Under the pieces are notes generated by a model, which was given only the letters and a program-made list of their open reading frames with translations, was not told the DNA's origin and did no database searches. This document shows positions 26,653 to 34,539 of a stretch of 64,000 bases of DNA, piece after piece. The position numbers and the translations under genes are program-made. Source of the DNA: Herbaspirillum hiltneri N3. Lineage in GTDB: Bacteria; Pseudomonadota; Gammaproteobacteria; Burkholderiales; Burkholderiaceae_D. The stretch spans positions 4,402,001 to 4,466,000 of the forward strand of contig NZ_CP011409.1 of NCBI RefSeq assembly GCF_001267925.1, read 5' to 3'. Positions within the stretch are counted from its first letter, which is position 1; each line of letters opens with the position of its first letter.

Positions 26653-28447
26653 AGCCCAACCTATTGGTCCTTCCGCACTCGCCTGACGGGGAAATTCTCA
26701 ATAGCCTGTTGAGACGCATCATGAGCTACTTGGACTCGGGGTCTTTGCTGAAGATTTGTCGCCAACTGCTTGAGAGGCAACCAGGACTAGACGGTATGCC
26801 CAGTCATCTTGGCGAATTCCAACGGGTTTTCGGCGATACCTACGGTGATATCGATACTTTCATTGAGAACCACACAGAATTCAACTTCTACTGCTGCGGC
26901 TTGCGGAAAGAAAAAATCACATCTCAACGGGTTCGATTGATTTCAATGCATCGAGGTCCTGTCCGACTATGCCGATTGCCGCTATTGCTAGGCACCTGCG
27001 ACGGCACATACCTTGAGTGCCCGGAATGTACTGAGGCTCAAAAAAAAAGGAAGGATTCTCTTATGTCGACCGCCTTTCAGGTGCTTTACATATATCCATC
27101 TGCCCAAAGCATGGAATCCCAATGCAGGCAGCTTACGGTCAAATGAGTCTCTTTCATCAAGAGTGCCAACTAACTCCTAATAGATATCAAATTGAAATGA
27201 CTATGGAACTTGGAAAACGTATTGAGCATTGCATGACAATCTCAATGGAAAAATCAAAGTATCACAAGGAAGATGTTGTCCAAGCGTTGCGTGAAGCCAA
27301 TTGGATAGATGAAAATGGCCGCACAAGAATCACTGAACTACAGGCTACCTTCGCTAAGTATTTCAAAGGTGCTTTTCCTGAAACACGCTTGAACTTTATT
27401 GTCGGCGATGAGCATCTCATTCGCACTAATCTCACCGCCCTGACCAGCCTCAATAAAGATGTGCATCCGGAAATCTGCATCCTGCTCCGCTGGTTCGCCG
27501 AGAACGTCTCCTATATAGCAGCTCCTCGCACGATGGCATCAAACGACGTTCAGCGGCGGCCGGATAGACCGACTCCCTTAACAGATGCCGTCGTCGCCGC
27601 GCTGGCAGAGCATCGCACTCTCAAAGCTACCGCTGCAGCCCTAAATATTCAGCAAGCGGTCCTTAGCGCGTTCTGCGATTTTCATGAAATCGTCGTTGCC
27701 GCGACCAATAGGAAACTCAAAGAGAATCTAACGGACGTCGCCAAGGATTATTTAGAAAAAATGACTCCTAAAGAAATAGCTGACAAATATGATGTGTCAC
27801 TTTCTCAAGCATATCGTTGGCGCAAGGCCACCACCAACCAACCTCTTCCTAGCAAGACTGCACTTGCCGACCAGGTCAATGCTGATTTGGTGAGTTGGGA
27901 ACGCGCAAAAAATATGAACCCCACCTTCTCCACTCAGCAATTAAGACGCCTGCTACCGAATGAATACACACGCTTACAAAGAAACGACAAGAATCGATTC
28001 GACAAAATCAAACCAGACGTAACTTGCGTGTCAGTCGCCGATGCCCGTATTCCGCCACAAGAAGTGCTCAAGCCATTGAAGACAGCACTTCTGGCCACAA
28101 AAAACAGCAACGAAACACCGACCGAGACTGCGAAACGTCACTCAAAATATTACTTGCTCAAACGAATCGGCGTGCCAGCGTACGCCTTGAATAAGTGCGA
28201 GAAAGATGGACTCGTTTCCTCGCTGACACAGACTCAAGTGCAGTTCGTTCTTAGTCGAATTCTGCAGGAGCTGGAGCTAAATCCCCCCTCCCCCACTGCC
28301 CTTGAACAAGCTGCCGCGGAAGGTCCATCCGAAGAGCTAACAGCGAAACGTCTTGCTCTCGCTCGAGAACGCTTCAATCGGAGCCCGGAGTCTTACGCTA
28401 AAAAGTTAGGCTTGCGTTCGTCGTCTATTCGAAAGGTTCTCAAGTGA
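26649..28447 (+). CDS. TniQ/TnsD target-selection protein, split by -1 frameshift
   Basis: Frame 26649-27146 gives the TniQ N-terminus (LPHSPDGEILNSLLRRI) and the first zinc pair CPEC (residues 124-127). The matching second half CPKHGIPM is in the -1 frame from about 27041, continuing to 28447. Joining them at the A9 run gives 599 residues with an intact TniQ zinc finger and a TnsD-like C-terminus: HTH TPKEIADKYDVSLSQAYRWR, then FSTQQLRRLLPNEYTRLQRN. It probably recognises glmS attTn7. Either slippage makes the full protein or the gene is broken. Confidence 0.8.
27040..27048 (+). other. A9 slippery run at the TniQ frameshift
   Basis: Nine consecutive A's; in the zero frame CAA AAA AAA AGG. 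A -1 shift here (A_AAA_AAA heptamer) fuses the two TniQ frames exactly between the CPEC and CPKH zinc motifs. Such runs support programmed ribosomal or transcriptional slippage, but are also sequencing-error hot spots. Confidence 0.6.
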
Positions 28448-30027
28448 AAGGCTCTCAATATATTTCGGGGCATCAATCGGAAACATTTTCATTTCCCAAA
28501 CTCTCCGTGACTATGGCACTCGTGGATTCAGAGGATGTCGGTCTCTATATTCGTCGACATTCGTTAGACCTTAGCTTCTCCAGAACGCTGAGTGGGCCGA
28601 ATATTAAAGACAGAAAATCAGGACGCCCTGGATTGGCGTATCCAACTGGGCTGGAGTGGTACAGCAATAATGTCCATGGACTTCCTAGCGCCAGTGCGTT
28701 GAGAGAGGGACATACCCGCGTTCCTCTATTTTCCCCATTTCTTTCTCCCGACGAAGTCACCCTTCTACACGCCCATCACGATGGAGCGTCCGTACCAGGT
28801 ATTGTAGGGCTACTAGGTCTGTCTCAGTCACCGAGAAGTCGTATGGCGCTCTGCCATAAATGCGTGGAGTCCGACCTGAAGAAACAAGGATACGCGACGT
28901 GGAGACGGCAACATCTCGCGCCGGCAATTTTTATGTGTGCGTCCCACAAAGAACCACTCATGACGTTTTGCGACGTTTGCGAGGCTGGTCATCGACGCAA
29001 GCGGACGAACTGGAAAATATCAACTAGATGCATATGCAAACGCCGCAGCATGAAACCTATCAAGATAACGGACAACCTTGGGATGGAGATGGGAATCGGA
29101 TTGGCCACTATGGCAGACCAAATCATGGTTGGGGAAAAACCTACGGACCTTTCTGCTAAGTCGGTCACCAAGATACTCAGCCATATATTTGATTTCCGTC
29201 AGAGAACTAGGCACGAATCAGATTCGAGATTGTTTGAAGCGATGCAAGAATCCTGTGGTCGTGACGCTATTGAATACCTTGGAATCCGTAAATTGACTGC
29301 ACGCAGACTGGTCGGGGCAGACTTGCATGACGGATATGTTCGCAATCCAATTCATCACTTGGCAGCTCTGTACACAATCAATAAAGGACTTGATGGTTTT
29401 CAATCTATGTATGTGGCAGCTAAAGAGCATGAGCGCATCAAATTCTCTAGTGCTGAAGCTGAGCCGGAAAAGCTGAAGGTACGCCGAAAGAGCCGACACC
29501 GCTCAGGGCAGAAATACATCGACCACTTCAATAGCCTTTGTCAGCCTGAACAGCAACGACTTGAGAACGCACACCGGATATGGTTAAGTGACCAGCTTCG
29601 CCAAAATCCGAATATCACTCGCTCCGAATTAAGGAATAAAAAGGAGCAGCACGGAGCGATGCGGCATTTCTCCCTTGTCGACACAACTTTCTTTGAGAAG
29701 CACGGCCCAGCCTCAAAAAGACATTCGAGAAAATGTGGCATCGACGCTTTATTGACTCGTTTGACCGAACACTTGACCAGAAAGTACAGCCTTTCTATCG
29801 AAACGTCGCCAATGCAGCGCATTACCAAGACCTATCTGTTGTCGAATTTTCCGTGCGAATCGAGCCCAAGCTTGAGTCTGTCATCGAATGAGGCTCAGGC
29901 GTTGATTGCGAAATATGCAGAAACTATCGCGGACTTTCGCAAACGTATCGAAGAAATGCAGCCGCCTATGACAAAGAAACAGGGCAAGAATAAGGCTGAG
30001 CTCGACGTGGAGGTAGCTTATGCCTAG
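28444..30027 (+). CDS. second TniQ-family protein
   Basis: A 527-residue protein starting GTG at 28444, overlapping the stop of the first TniQ gene. The zinc finger CHKCVESDLKKQ, then WRRQHLAPAIFMCASHKEPL, CDVC and CICKRR, are clear TniQ signatures. The usual N-terminal P-x-GE-x-x-S segment is missing or strongly diverged. The C-terminal half is basic (VRRKSRHRSGQ) and probably binds DNA. A second TniQ often provides another targeting route, as TnsE or a second TnsD does; which target is unknown. Confidence 0.82.
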   Translation: MKGSQYISGHQSETFSFPKLSVTMALVDSEDVGLYIRRHSLDLSFSRTLSGPNIKDRKSGRPGLAYPTGLEWYSNNVHGLPSASALREGHTRVPLFSPFLSPDEVTLLHAHHDGASVPGIVGLLGLSQSPRSRMALCHKCVESDLKKQGYATWRRQHLAPAIFMCASHKEPLMTFCDVCEAGHRRKRTNWKISTRCICKRRSMKPIKITDNLGMEMGIGLATMADQIMVGEKPTDLSAKSVTKILSHIFDFRQRTRHESDSRLFEAMQESCGRDAIEYLGIRKLTARRLVGADLHDGYVRNPIHHLAALYTINKGLDGFQSMYVAAKEHERIKFSSAEAEPEKLKVRRKSRHRSGQKYIDHFNSLCQPEQQRLENAHRIWLSDQLRQNPNITRSELRNKKEQHGAMRHFSLVDTTFFEKHGPASKRHSRKCGIDALLTRLTEHLTRKYSLSIETSPMQRITKTYLLSNFPCESSPSLSLSSNEAQALIAKYAETIADFRKRIEEMQPPMTKKQGKNKAELDVEVAYA

Positions 30028-30976
30028 ATATCCTTCCAACGCAATAACGATTCCGTTCACGCCAGCCGACGAGGAACGTATCGTCCAAACGGGACGGCTC
30101 TCAATCGCCCCAGGACTCAAAGCACCCGTGAATTATTCCGGCTTCGACCTGACTCGCTTGCAAACATCGACCATCCTCACCTGGCCACCTCAGTTGCCGG
30201 AGCGAGACCCGCGCGGACAACTCTCGGCGCCGCAGTACCGCCATTGGAAGAAGGCGAGCGAAGGACGAATCGGCATCGCCGGCAACTATTACAGCTTTAA
30301 AGCGGGAGGAGTTGTACCTTGCCAATCGGCGCTTGAACGTCGCTTCCTTGTTTGCGCCGAGTTTGACCCAAACATCGTTGAAATCCGTGCGCAATATGCC
30401 TTGTGGGGCCGGGCTGATTATCTGGCCTGCAAGCATGCCGGTTTGCGATTACCCAAGCACCTCAAGATTACGCTCGACTTTATGACGACCCTCAGAGCAG
30501 GAGACAAGTTTCACTACCACGCTGTTTCAGTCAAACCTTATGAATTCACAAGCGAGACGTCAGAAATCAAGCGCCACAAAAAAGAATTCGGTCTGGTCGA
30601 TAGCTGGAATTTTACGCATCAATTTATTACCGAGCACTCAATGCCTAGCCAGTTAGAAATTAACTGTCGACGTCTTTTTGAAAACATGCGCTACGTCGAG
30701 GATGTCGAAGTATATCAAGTTCGCGCTGCAGCTTTAGGCGAATACATGTCAAACAAAACCGTATTGGACATCTGCGATTGGGAAATTCGAGATGCCGCTC
30801 AACATTTTGGCTGGTCTCGTCACGAGACTTACCGTGTTTTCGGAATAGCAAATTTTCTAGGCTATTTGAGAGTCGACCACGTGCATGACCTTCTTCCTCA
30901 TAAGCCACTTCATTTACAAATGCCCAACCAGCCTGTCATCAATTTTTGGAGTAACCCGTGGTTACCGGTCAAATGA
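30020..30976 (+). CDS. TnsA-like endonuclease
   Basis: A 318-residue restriction-fold nuclease that would cut the 5' strands at the transposon ends, allowing cut-and-paste movement. Catalytic residues are intact: Glu106 in SALERRFLVCAEFDPNIVEI, Asp153 in KITLDFMT and Lys172 in HAVSVKPYE. Compared with Tn7 TnsA there is a roughly 40-residue longer N-terminus. The C-terminal winged-helix-like region (CDWEIRDAAQHFGWSRHETY) fits the TnsC/TnsB-contact domain. It overlaps the second TniQ gene by eight bases. Confidence 0.9.
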   Translation: MPRYPSNAITIPFTPADEERIVQTGRLSIAPGLKAPVNYSGFDLTRLQTSTILTWPPQLPERDPRGQLSAPQYRHWKKASEGRIGIAGNYYSFKAGGVVPCQSALERRFLVCAEFDPNIVEIRAQYALWGRADYLACKHAGLRLPKHLKITLDFMTTLRAGDKFHYHAVSVKPYEFTSETSEIKRHKKEFGLVDSWNFTHQFITEHSMPSQLEINCRRLFENMRYVEDVEVYQVRAAALGEYMSNKTVLDICDWEIRDAAQHFGWSRHETYRVFGIANFLGYLRVDHVHDLLPHKPLHLQMPNQPVINFWSNPWLPVK

Positions 30977-30996
30977 AAATCTATTGCATATCTTTC

Positions 30997-31038
30997 ATAC
31001 GAGAAGCGATATTTGAAAGCATGAGGGGCTTCTCGTAT
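30997..31038 (+). promoter_or_regulatory. 11-base perfect inverted repeat between tnsA and the TnsB genes
   Basis: ATACGAGAAGC (30997-31007) and GCTTCTCGTAT (31028-31038) can form an 11-pair hairpin with a 20-base loop. No U-tract follows. It could separate expression of the C-Q-Q-A genes from the two TnsB genes, or be an operator for the stand-alone TnsB domain. Confidence 0.5.
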
Positions 31039-31094
31039 TGCTCCTCTCACCCCTATCTTGGTGTCGGGATTAAGAGCAAGTCAAGGAGCATGCC

Positions 31095-31655
31095 ATGAGT
31101 AATCCTTTGATTCCACTACCTCACTTTGAGCGCAACTCCACAGTTAGCCTATGCAAAGAAAGCGGCAAACTCGCCATCTATCGCATTCTGGATACAACTC
31201 CCAAGGAGGTCTGCGCAATAGAAATTGGAAAAGTAAATTTTCCTTATTCTGGCGCGCCGGTGTTCTCCCCAAACGGGCCACCGAGGAATGCTAGGAGTTG
31301 GGAAATCTGGGCTGAGGATTTTTACATGCCTAGGTTTAATCACTGCTTGCTTCGGCCGACTCCAGACAAATTTATACCGCTCCACATGACAGAGACATCC
31401 ATTCCTTCTGGAGAAGACTCAGAGCTTGATTTGCGTCGCGCTGCGGTTCAGTTTCTCGACCGCAGCTTCGGAATGACTATTCTCGCTGACCAGTTCAGTT
31501 ATAGGTGTGCAATCAAACACGCCTCATTTCGCTTTAATGCAGCTCAGTGTGACGTACGCGGTTGGTATGAAATTCATCTCTTTTACGGTCGGCATCCTAA
31601 CGCATTGATGCATAGACATTGGAATAGAGGAACACGCATCTTGAAATCGATTTAG
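31095..31655 (+). CDS. stand-alone TnsB N-terminal domain paralog
   Basis: A 186-residue protein that aligns over its whole length with the N-terminus of the adjacent TnsB. Shared landmarks are NSTVSL (NSNVSL in TnsB), ELDLRRAAVQFLDRSFG (QLDLRRQVVAFIDVTWG) and IHLFYGRHPNALMHRHWNRG (QRHLFYGKHENALVDHNWLK). It ends before the catalytic core, so it has no DDE residues. In TnsB this region binds the transposon ends. The copy could compete for, bridge or repress at the ends. AAGGAG precedes the ATG; TnsB starts six bases after its stop. Confidence 0.85.
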   Translation: MSNPLIPLPHFERNSTVSLCKESGKLAIYRILDTTPKEVCAIEIGKVNFPYSGAPVFSPNGPPRNARSWEIWAEDFYMPRFNHCLLRPTPDKFIPLHMTETSIPSGEDSELDLRRAAVQFLDRSFGMTILADQFSYRCAIKHASFRFNAAQCDVRGWYEIHLFYGRHPNALMHRHWNRGTRILKSI

Positions 31656-31660
31656 TAATC

Positions 31661-33958
31661 ATGAATAAAGACAAACCTGTGCTCGTTCGAAACAGCAACG
31701 TGTCTCTAGTCACGAGCCGTGGATGCGAGGCCATTTTTCGCATAATTGGTCACAACGATTCGCACGTCTTTGCACTGCGACTTGGCACAGCCATACTGAC
31801 GTCGTTAAAAGCTGGTGGAAAGAAACGTACGTTTACAGCCGCCCCTCCTTCTGAACATATTAGAGACCGCATTGTATGGACCCGTGAATTCGTCGAAGAT
31901 GCCATGAGTCGAGGAAAACTGTTGCGAGTCGCAGAACATGGCCACCCGGAACAGATGAATGAACTTGCATTTCCTCTCGGCACCAATAGCCAGCTCGACC
32001 TTCGGCGCCAAGTTGTTGCATTTATCGATGTCACTTGGGGAGACCGCATACTTTCGGACAGACGTGCCCAGGCTGAGTCCGTAAAAGTTGCGGCTGATAG
32101 ATTTTCGGTAGACGAGGATTCAGTTCGCAAGTGGATTCAACGGCATCTTTTTTATGGGAAACACGAAAATGCGCTCGTTGACCACAACTGGCTCAAAGGT
32201 GCACCAGAAGTCTCTCGTCTCAACTTGAAGGATGCGGATGGCCGGCCTATTCGATGCGGCCGCCCTCCAAAAACACAGGGAACGTTCAAGAAGAAAGGGC
32301 ACCAAGTTCTACGACTGACCGGACATTTGCTCGCTGAGTATACCAACTTCATAAAAGAACAAGCCTATGACACCGATGACAGCTTTCCGATTATTTTCTT
32401 ACGCTGGACTTTGAGTAGGGTCGCAACGACTCGAGATAAAGAGGGTCACCGGATTTATGTTCCTATCAATCCGAGAATTCTCCCTTCCGACCAAAACATG
32501 AAAATAAGAGGGCGTAAGCTCTTGAAGGAGTTCCGCGATGAACGTGAGGCTAAGAAGCCCGTTCCCACCGGGTCGAAGGGCGGTAGCGTGCACGACATCC
32601 TCCATGACCAACTGCCAGTGCTGCAGATTGATGGAACGACCGCAGATAATTTTCTCCTATATGGAAATCACAGAATCAAAATTGAAGGTCGCGGGAAGCC
32701 CACAGTTCTTTTAGGTGTATGCCCGCACAGTTCAGCAATCGTCGGCTGGCACGTGACCTTCGGGGCCGAAAACGGTGATGGTTATCGCCGTTGCGTCTTT
32801 AATGCAGCCATCCCCAAGACTCGCATACTTATGCGTTGGAAAGTCTCTCACCTCAAAGGCTTCGTCTACGGCTGCGCCAGCGAGGTTTTTACAGACCGTG
32901 GCCCCGGCATTTCGATGGCCACGACCACCTCTCTCGTCGGACGCTTTCGGATGCATGCGAGCATGGCTGCACCTGGCACACCGCCAGCGAAAGGCCCTGC
33001 CGAAGAAGTCATGGGGTATTTCCAAACTGCCTTGGCGGAACAACCTGGCTCTACCAAGAAAACCGGAGACCAAGCCAAGGACCGAACTCGGAGATTGACC
33101 GCCCCCGACGGAGCTATCTCAATGGAAAGGTTTATGCAAGCGCTGTTGACCGCCATCAGTCGCCGCAATCTCCTGACGAACGCTAGCCACCTTCTGACTC
33201 CAGACCATATGAAGGGTGAAATTAGCAAACCGGTAATGGGCAGTCCAGCTGAAATCTACAAGGCGAACAAGCTCGCCAGGACAGGCGATGCTTCTTGGGA
33301 CTTCGCTCCCGATGATGTCTTCAGGCGTCTTTGCGAGGAAAAAACTCGAAAGGTCAATCGCGATGGGCTTCTGCGCCACGGGACTCATGATTTCAGTTCG
33401 AATGAACTTAAGCTATTCGCACGCAGTTACGCACGTCTACACGGTGGTGCGTCGGTATCCATCAAATACTACGTAATTCCAGATGCTCCATTTTTATTGC
33501 TGTGGGAATTGGATGGTTTTGGATTGGGCATACTCGAGCCAACGGGAAAAACTAAAAAATTCAACGAAGACGGAACGGATTACTCCATCGAATACCAAAA
33601 GATTGTGCGTAAATTCCTCGGCGCCGAGGCTCATTTTATCGGCAAAGAAGCGGTCGTTGAAGCAGAAATCCTCATGAAGAGATTGATTGAGTCATCCAGG
33701 AATGGGGTTTCAAAGATGACACAAGACCGAATCGATGACGTCGAAGAACACGCTGACGATGAGATTCCTGAATACGTCCGCGATGCCAAACCACGGACTA
33801 AAGCACGTGCTGTTCACGACCGAGATGAAGTAGAAACAATGGTTGAGGATTTCCCTCAAATGCCCGCGACGCCTACTAGTCCGGAAACACACGTCGCACA
33901 TCCGCCGACCTATCAAAGTTCGATTGATGATGAGCAGGAACTTTTCACCGATTTCTAA
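31661..33958 (+). CDS. TnsB-like DDE transposase
   Basis: A 765-residue transposase that makes the 3' cuts and joins the ends to target. DDE residues: Asp324 in LQIDGTT, Asp412 in VFTDRGPG, and Glu448 in KGPAEEVMG, giving the usual D-35-E spacing. N-terminal end-binding domains precede (QLDLRRQVVAFIDVTW; WIQRHLFYGK). The acidic C-terminal tail (HADDEIPEY, ending SSIDDEQELFTDF) is likely to contact TnsC, by analogy with Tn7. Full length and apparently intact. Confidence 0.92.
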   Translation: MNKDKPVLVRNSNVSLVTSRGCEAIFRIIGHNDSHVFALRLGTAILTSLKAGGKKRTFTAAPPSEHIRDRIVWTREFVEDAMSRGKLLRVAEHGHPEQMNELAFPLGTNSQLDLRRQVVAFIDVTWGDRILSDRRAQAESVKVAADRFSVDEDSVRKWIQRHLFYGKHENALVDHNWLKGAPEVSRLNLKDADGRPIRCGRPPKTQGTFKKKGHQVLRLTGHLLAEYTNFIKEQAYDTDDSFPIIFLRWTLSRVATTRDKEGHRIYVPINPRILPSDQNMKIRGRKLLKEFRDEREAKKPVPTGSKGGSVHDILHDQLPVLQIDGTTADNFLLYGNHRIKIEGRGKPTVLLGVCPHSSAIVGWHVTFGAENGDGYRRCVFNAAIPKTRILMRWKVSHLKGFVYGCASEVFTDRGPGISMATTTSLVGRFRMHASMAAPGTPPAKGPAEEVMGYFQTALAEQPGSTKKTGDQAKDRTRRLTAPDGAISMERFMQALLTAISRRNLLTNASHLLTPDHMKGEISKPVMGSPAEIYKANKLARTGDASWDFAPDDVFRRLCEEKTRKVNRDGLLRHGTHDFSSNELKLFARSYARLHGGASVSIKYYVIPDAPFLLLWELDGFGLGILEPTGKTKKFNEDGTDYSIEYQKIVRKFLGAEAHFIGKEAVVEAEILMKRLIESSRNGVSKMTQDRIDDVEEHADDEIPEYVRDAKPRTKARAVHDRDEVETMVEDFPQMPATPTSPETHVAHPPTYQSSIDDEQELFTDF

Positions 33959-34009
33959 CCCGCAGCGCGAAAGGCGCACTAGCAAATCTACTCGGATTTA
34001 AGGAGACAT

Positions 34010-34162
34010 ATGGAACATAACAATTCAACGCAAGAAACCATCGCAATCTATGACGATGATACGGACTCCTGTGCCGTAAAGTTTCTTACCAAGATTAAGT
34101 TCCTTCGAGACTACGCCAGTCCGGAGGTCATAAAACCTCGGAGCTTAGGTGCAAAAGTTTAA
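34010..34162 (+). CDS. 50-residue ORF behind tnsB
   Basis: AAGGAG lies four bases before an ATG, giving an acidic-start 50-residue product (MEHNNSTQETIAIYDDDTDS, ending RSLGAKV). Its last 14 bases overlap the GTG start of the Xre gene, suggesting coupling. No family recognised. Its position between the transposase and regulator genes makes it a plausible small partner of either. Confidence 0.5.
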   Translation: MEHNNSTQETIAIYDDDTDSCAVKFLTKIKFLRDYASPEVIKPRSLGAKV

Positions 34163-34505
34163 TACAGGTGAGCACGCAGCTCCCGTTCCCCAATATTTGG
34201 CCAGCCAGATGACCAAGATTGGAGCTCTGCTCGTACGGCTGAGATATGCCCACCCAATGCGACAAGAAGATGCTGCGGCACTCACAGGGATTTCTCGAAA
34301 TACTGCGTACAGGATTGAGAACGGTGATTCCAGTGTGGCGATTGGTAACATCCTCCGCTACCTCGAGGTTCTTTCTCCTGGTGCCACTATTGGAGACCTT
34401 TTCGATGAAGGTTCCGCCACTCTTGTGACACTTCGCCTGCGTGAAGCCAGAAGACGTACTCGAGTCGTCCTAAAGAAAGCAATTAGAATTGAAAAATCAG
34501 AATAG
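34149..34505 (+). CDS. Xre-family (HipB-like) DNA-binding protein
   Basis: A 118-residue protein with an HTH at IGALLVRLRYAHPMRQEDAA and LTGISRNTAYRIENGDSSVA, followed by a basic C-terminus (RLREARRRTRVVLKKAIR). GTG start with GGAG six bases upstream; ATG 34209 is an alternative. It is tail-to-tail with hipA (34540), not in the usual hipBA order. It may be the antitoxin for that kinase or a transposon regulator. Confidence 0.75.
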   Translation: MQKFNTGEHAAPVPQYLASQMTKIGALLVRLRYAHPMRQEDAAALTGISRNTAYRIENGDSSVAIGNILRYLEVLSPGATIGDLFDEGSATLVTLRLREARRRTRVVLKKAIRIEKSE

Positions 34506-34539
34506 GACCAAACGCAACCAGGAGCGACTGAACACAAGT

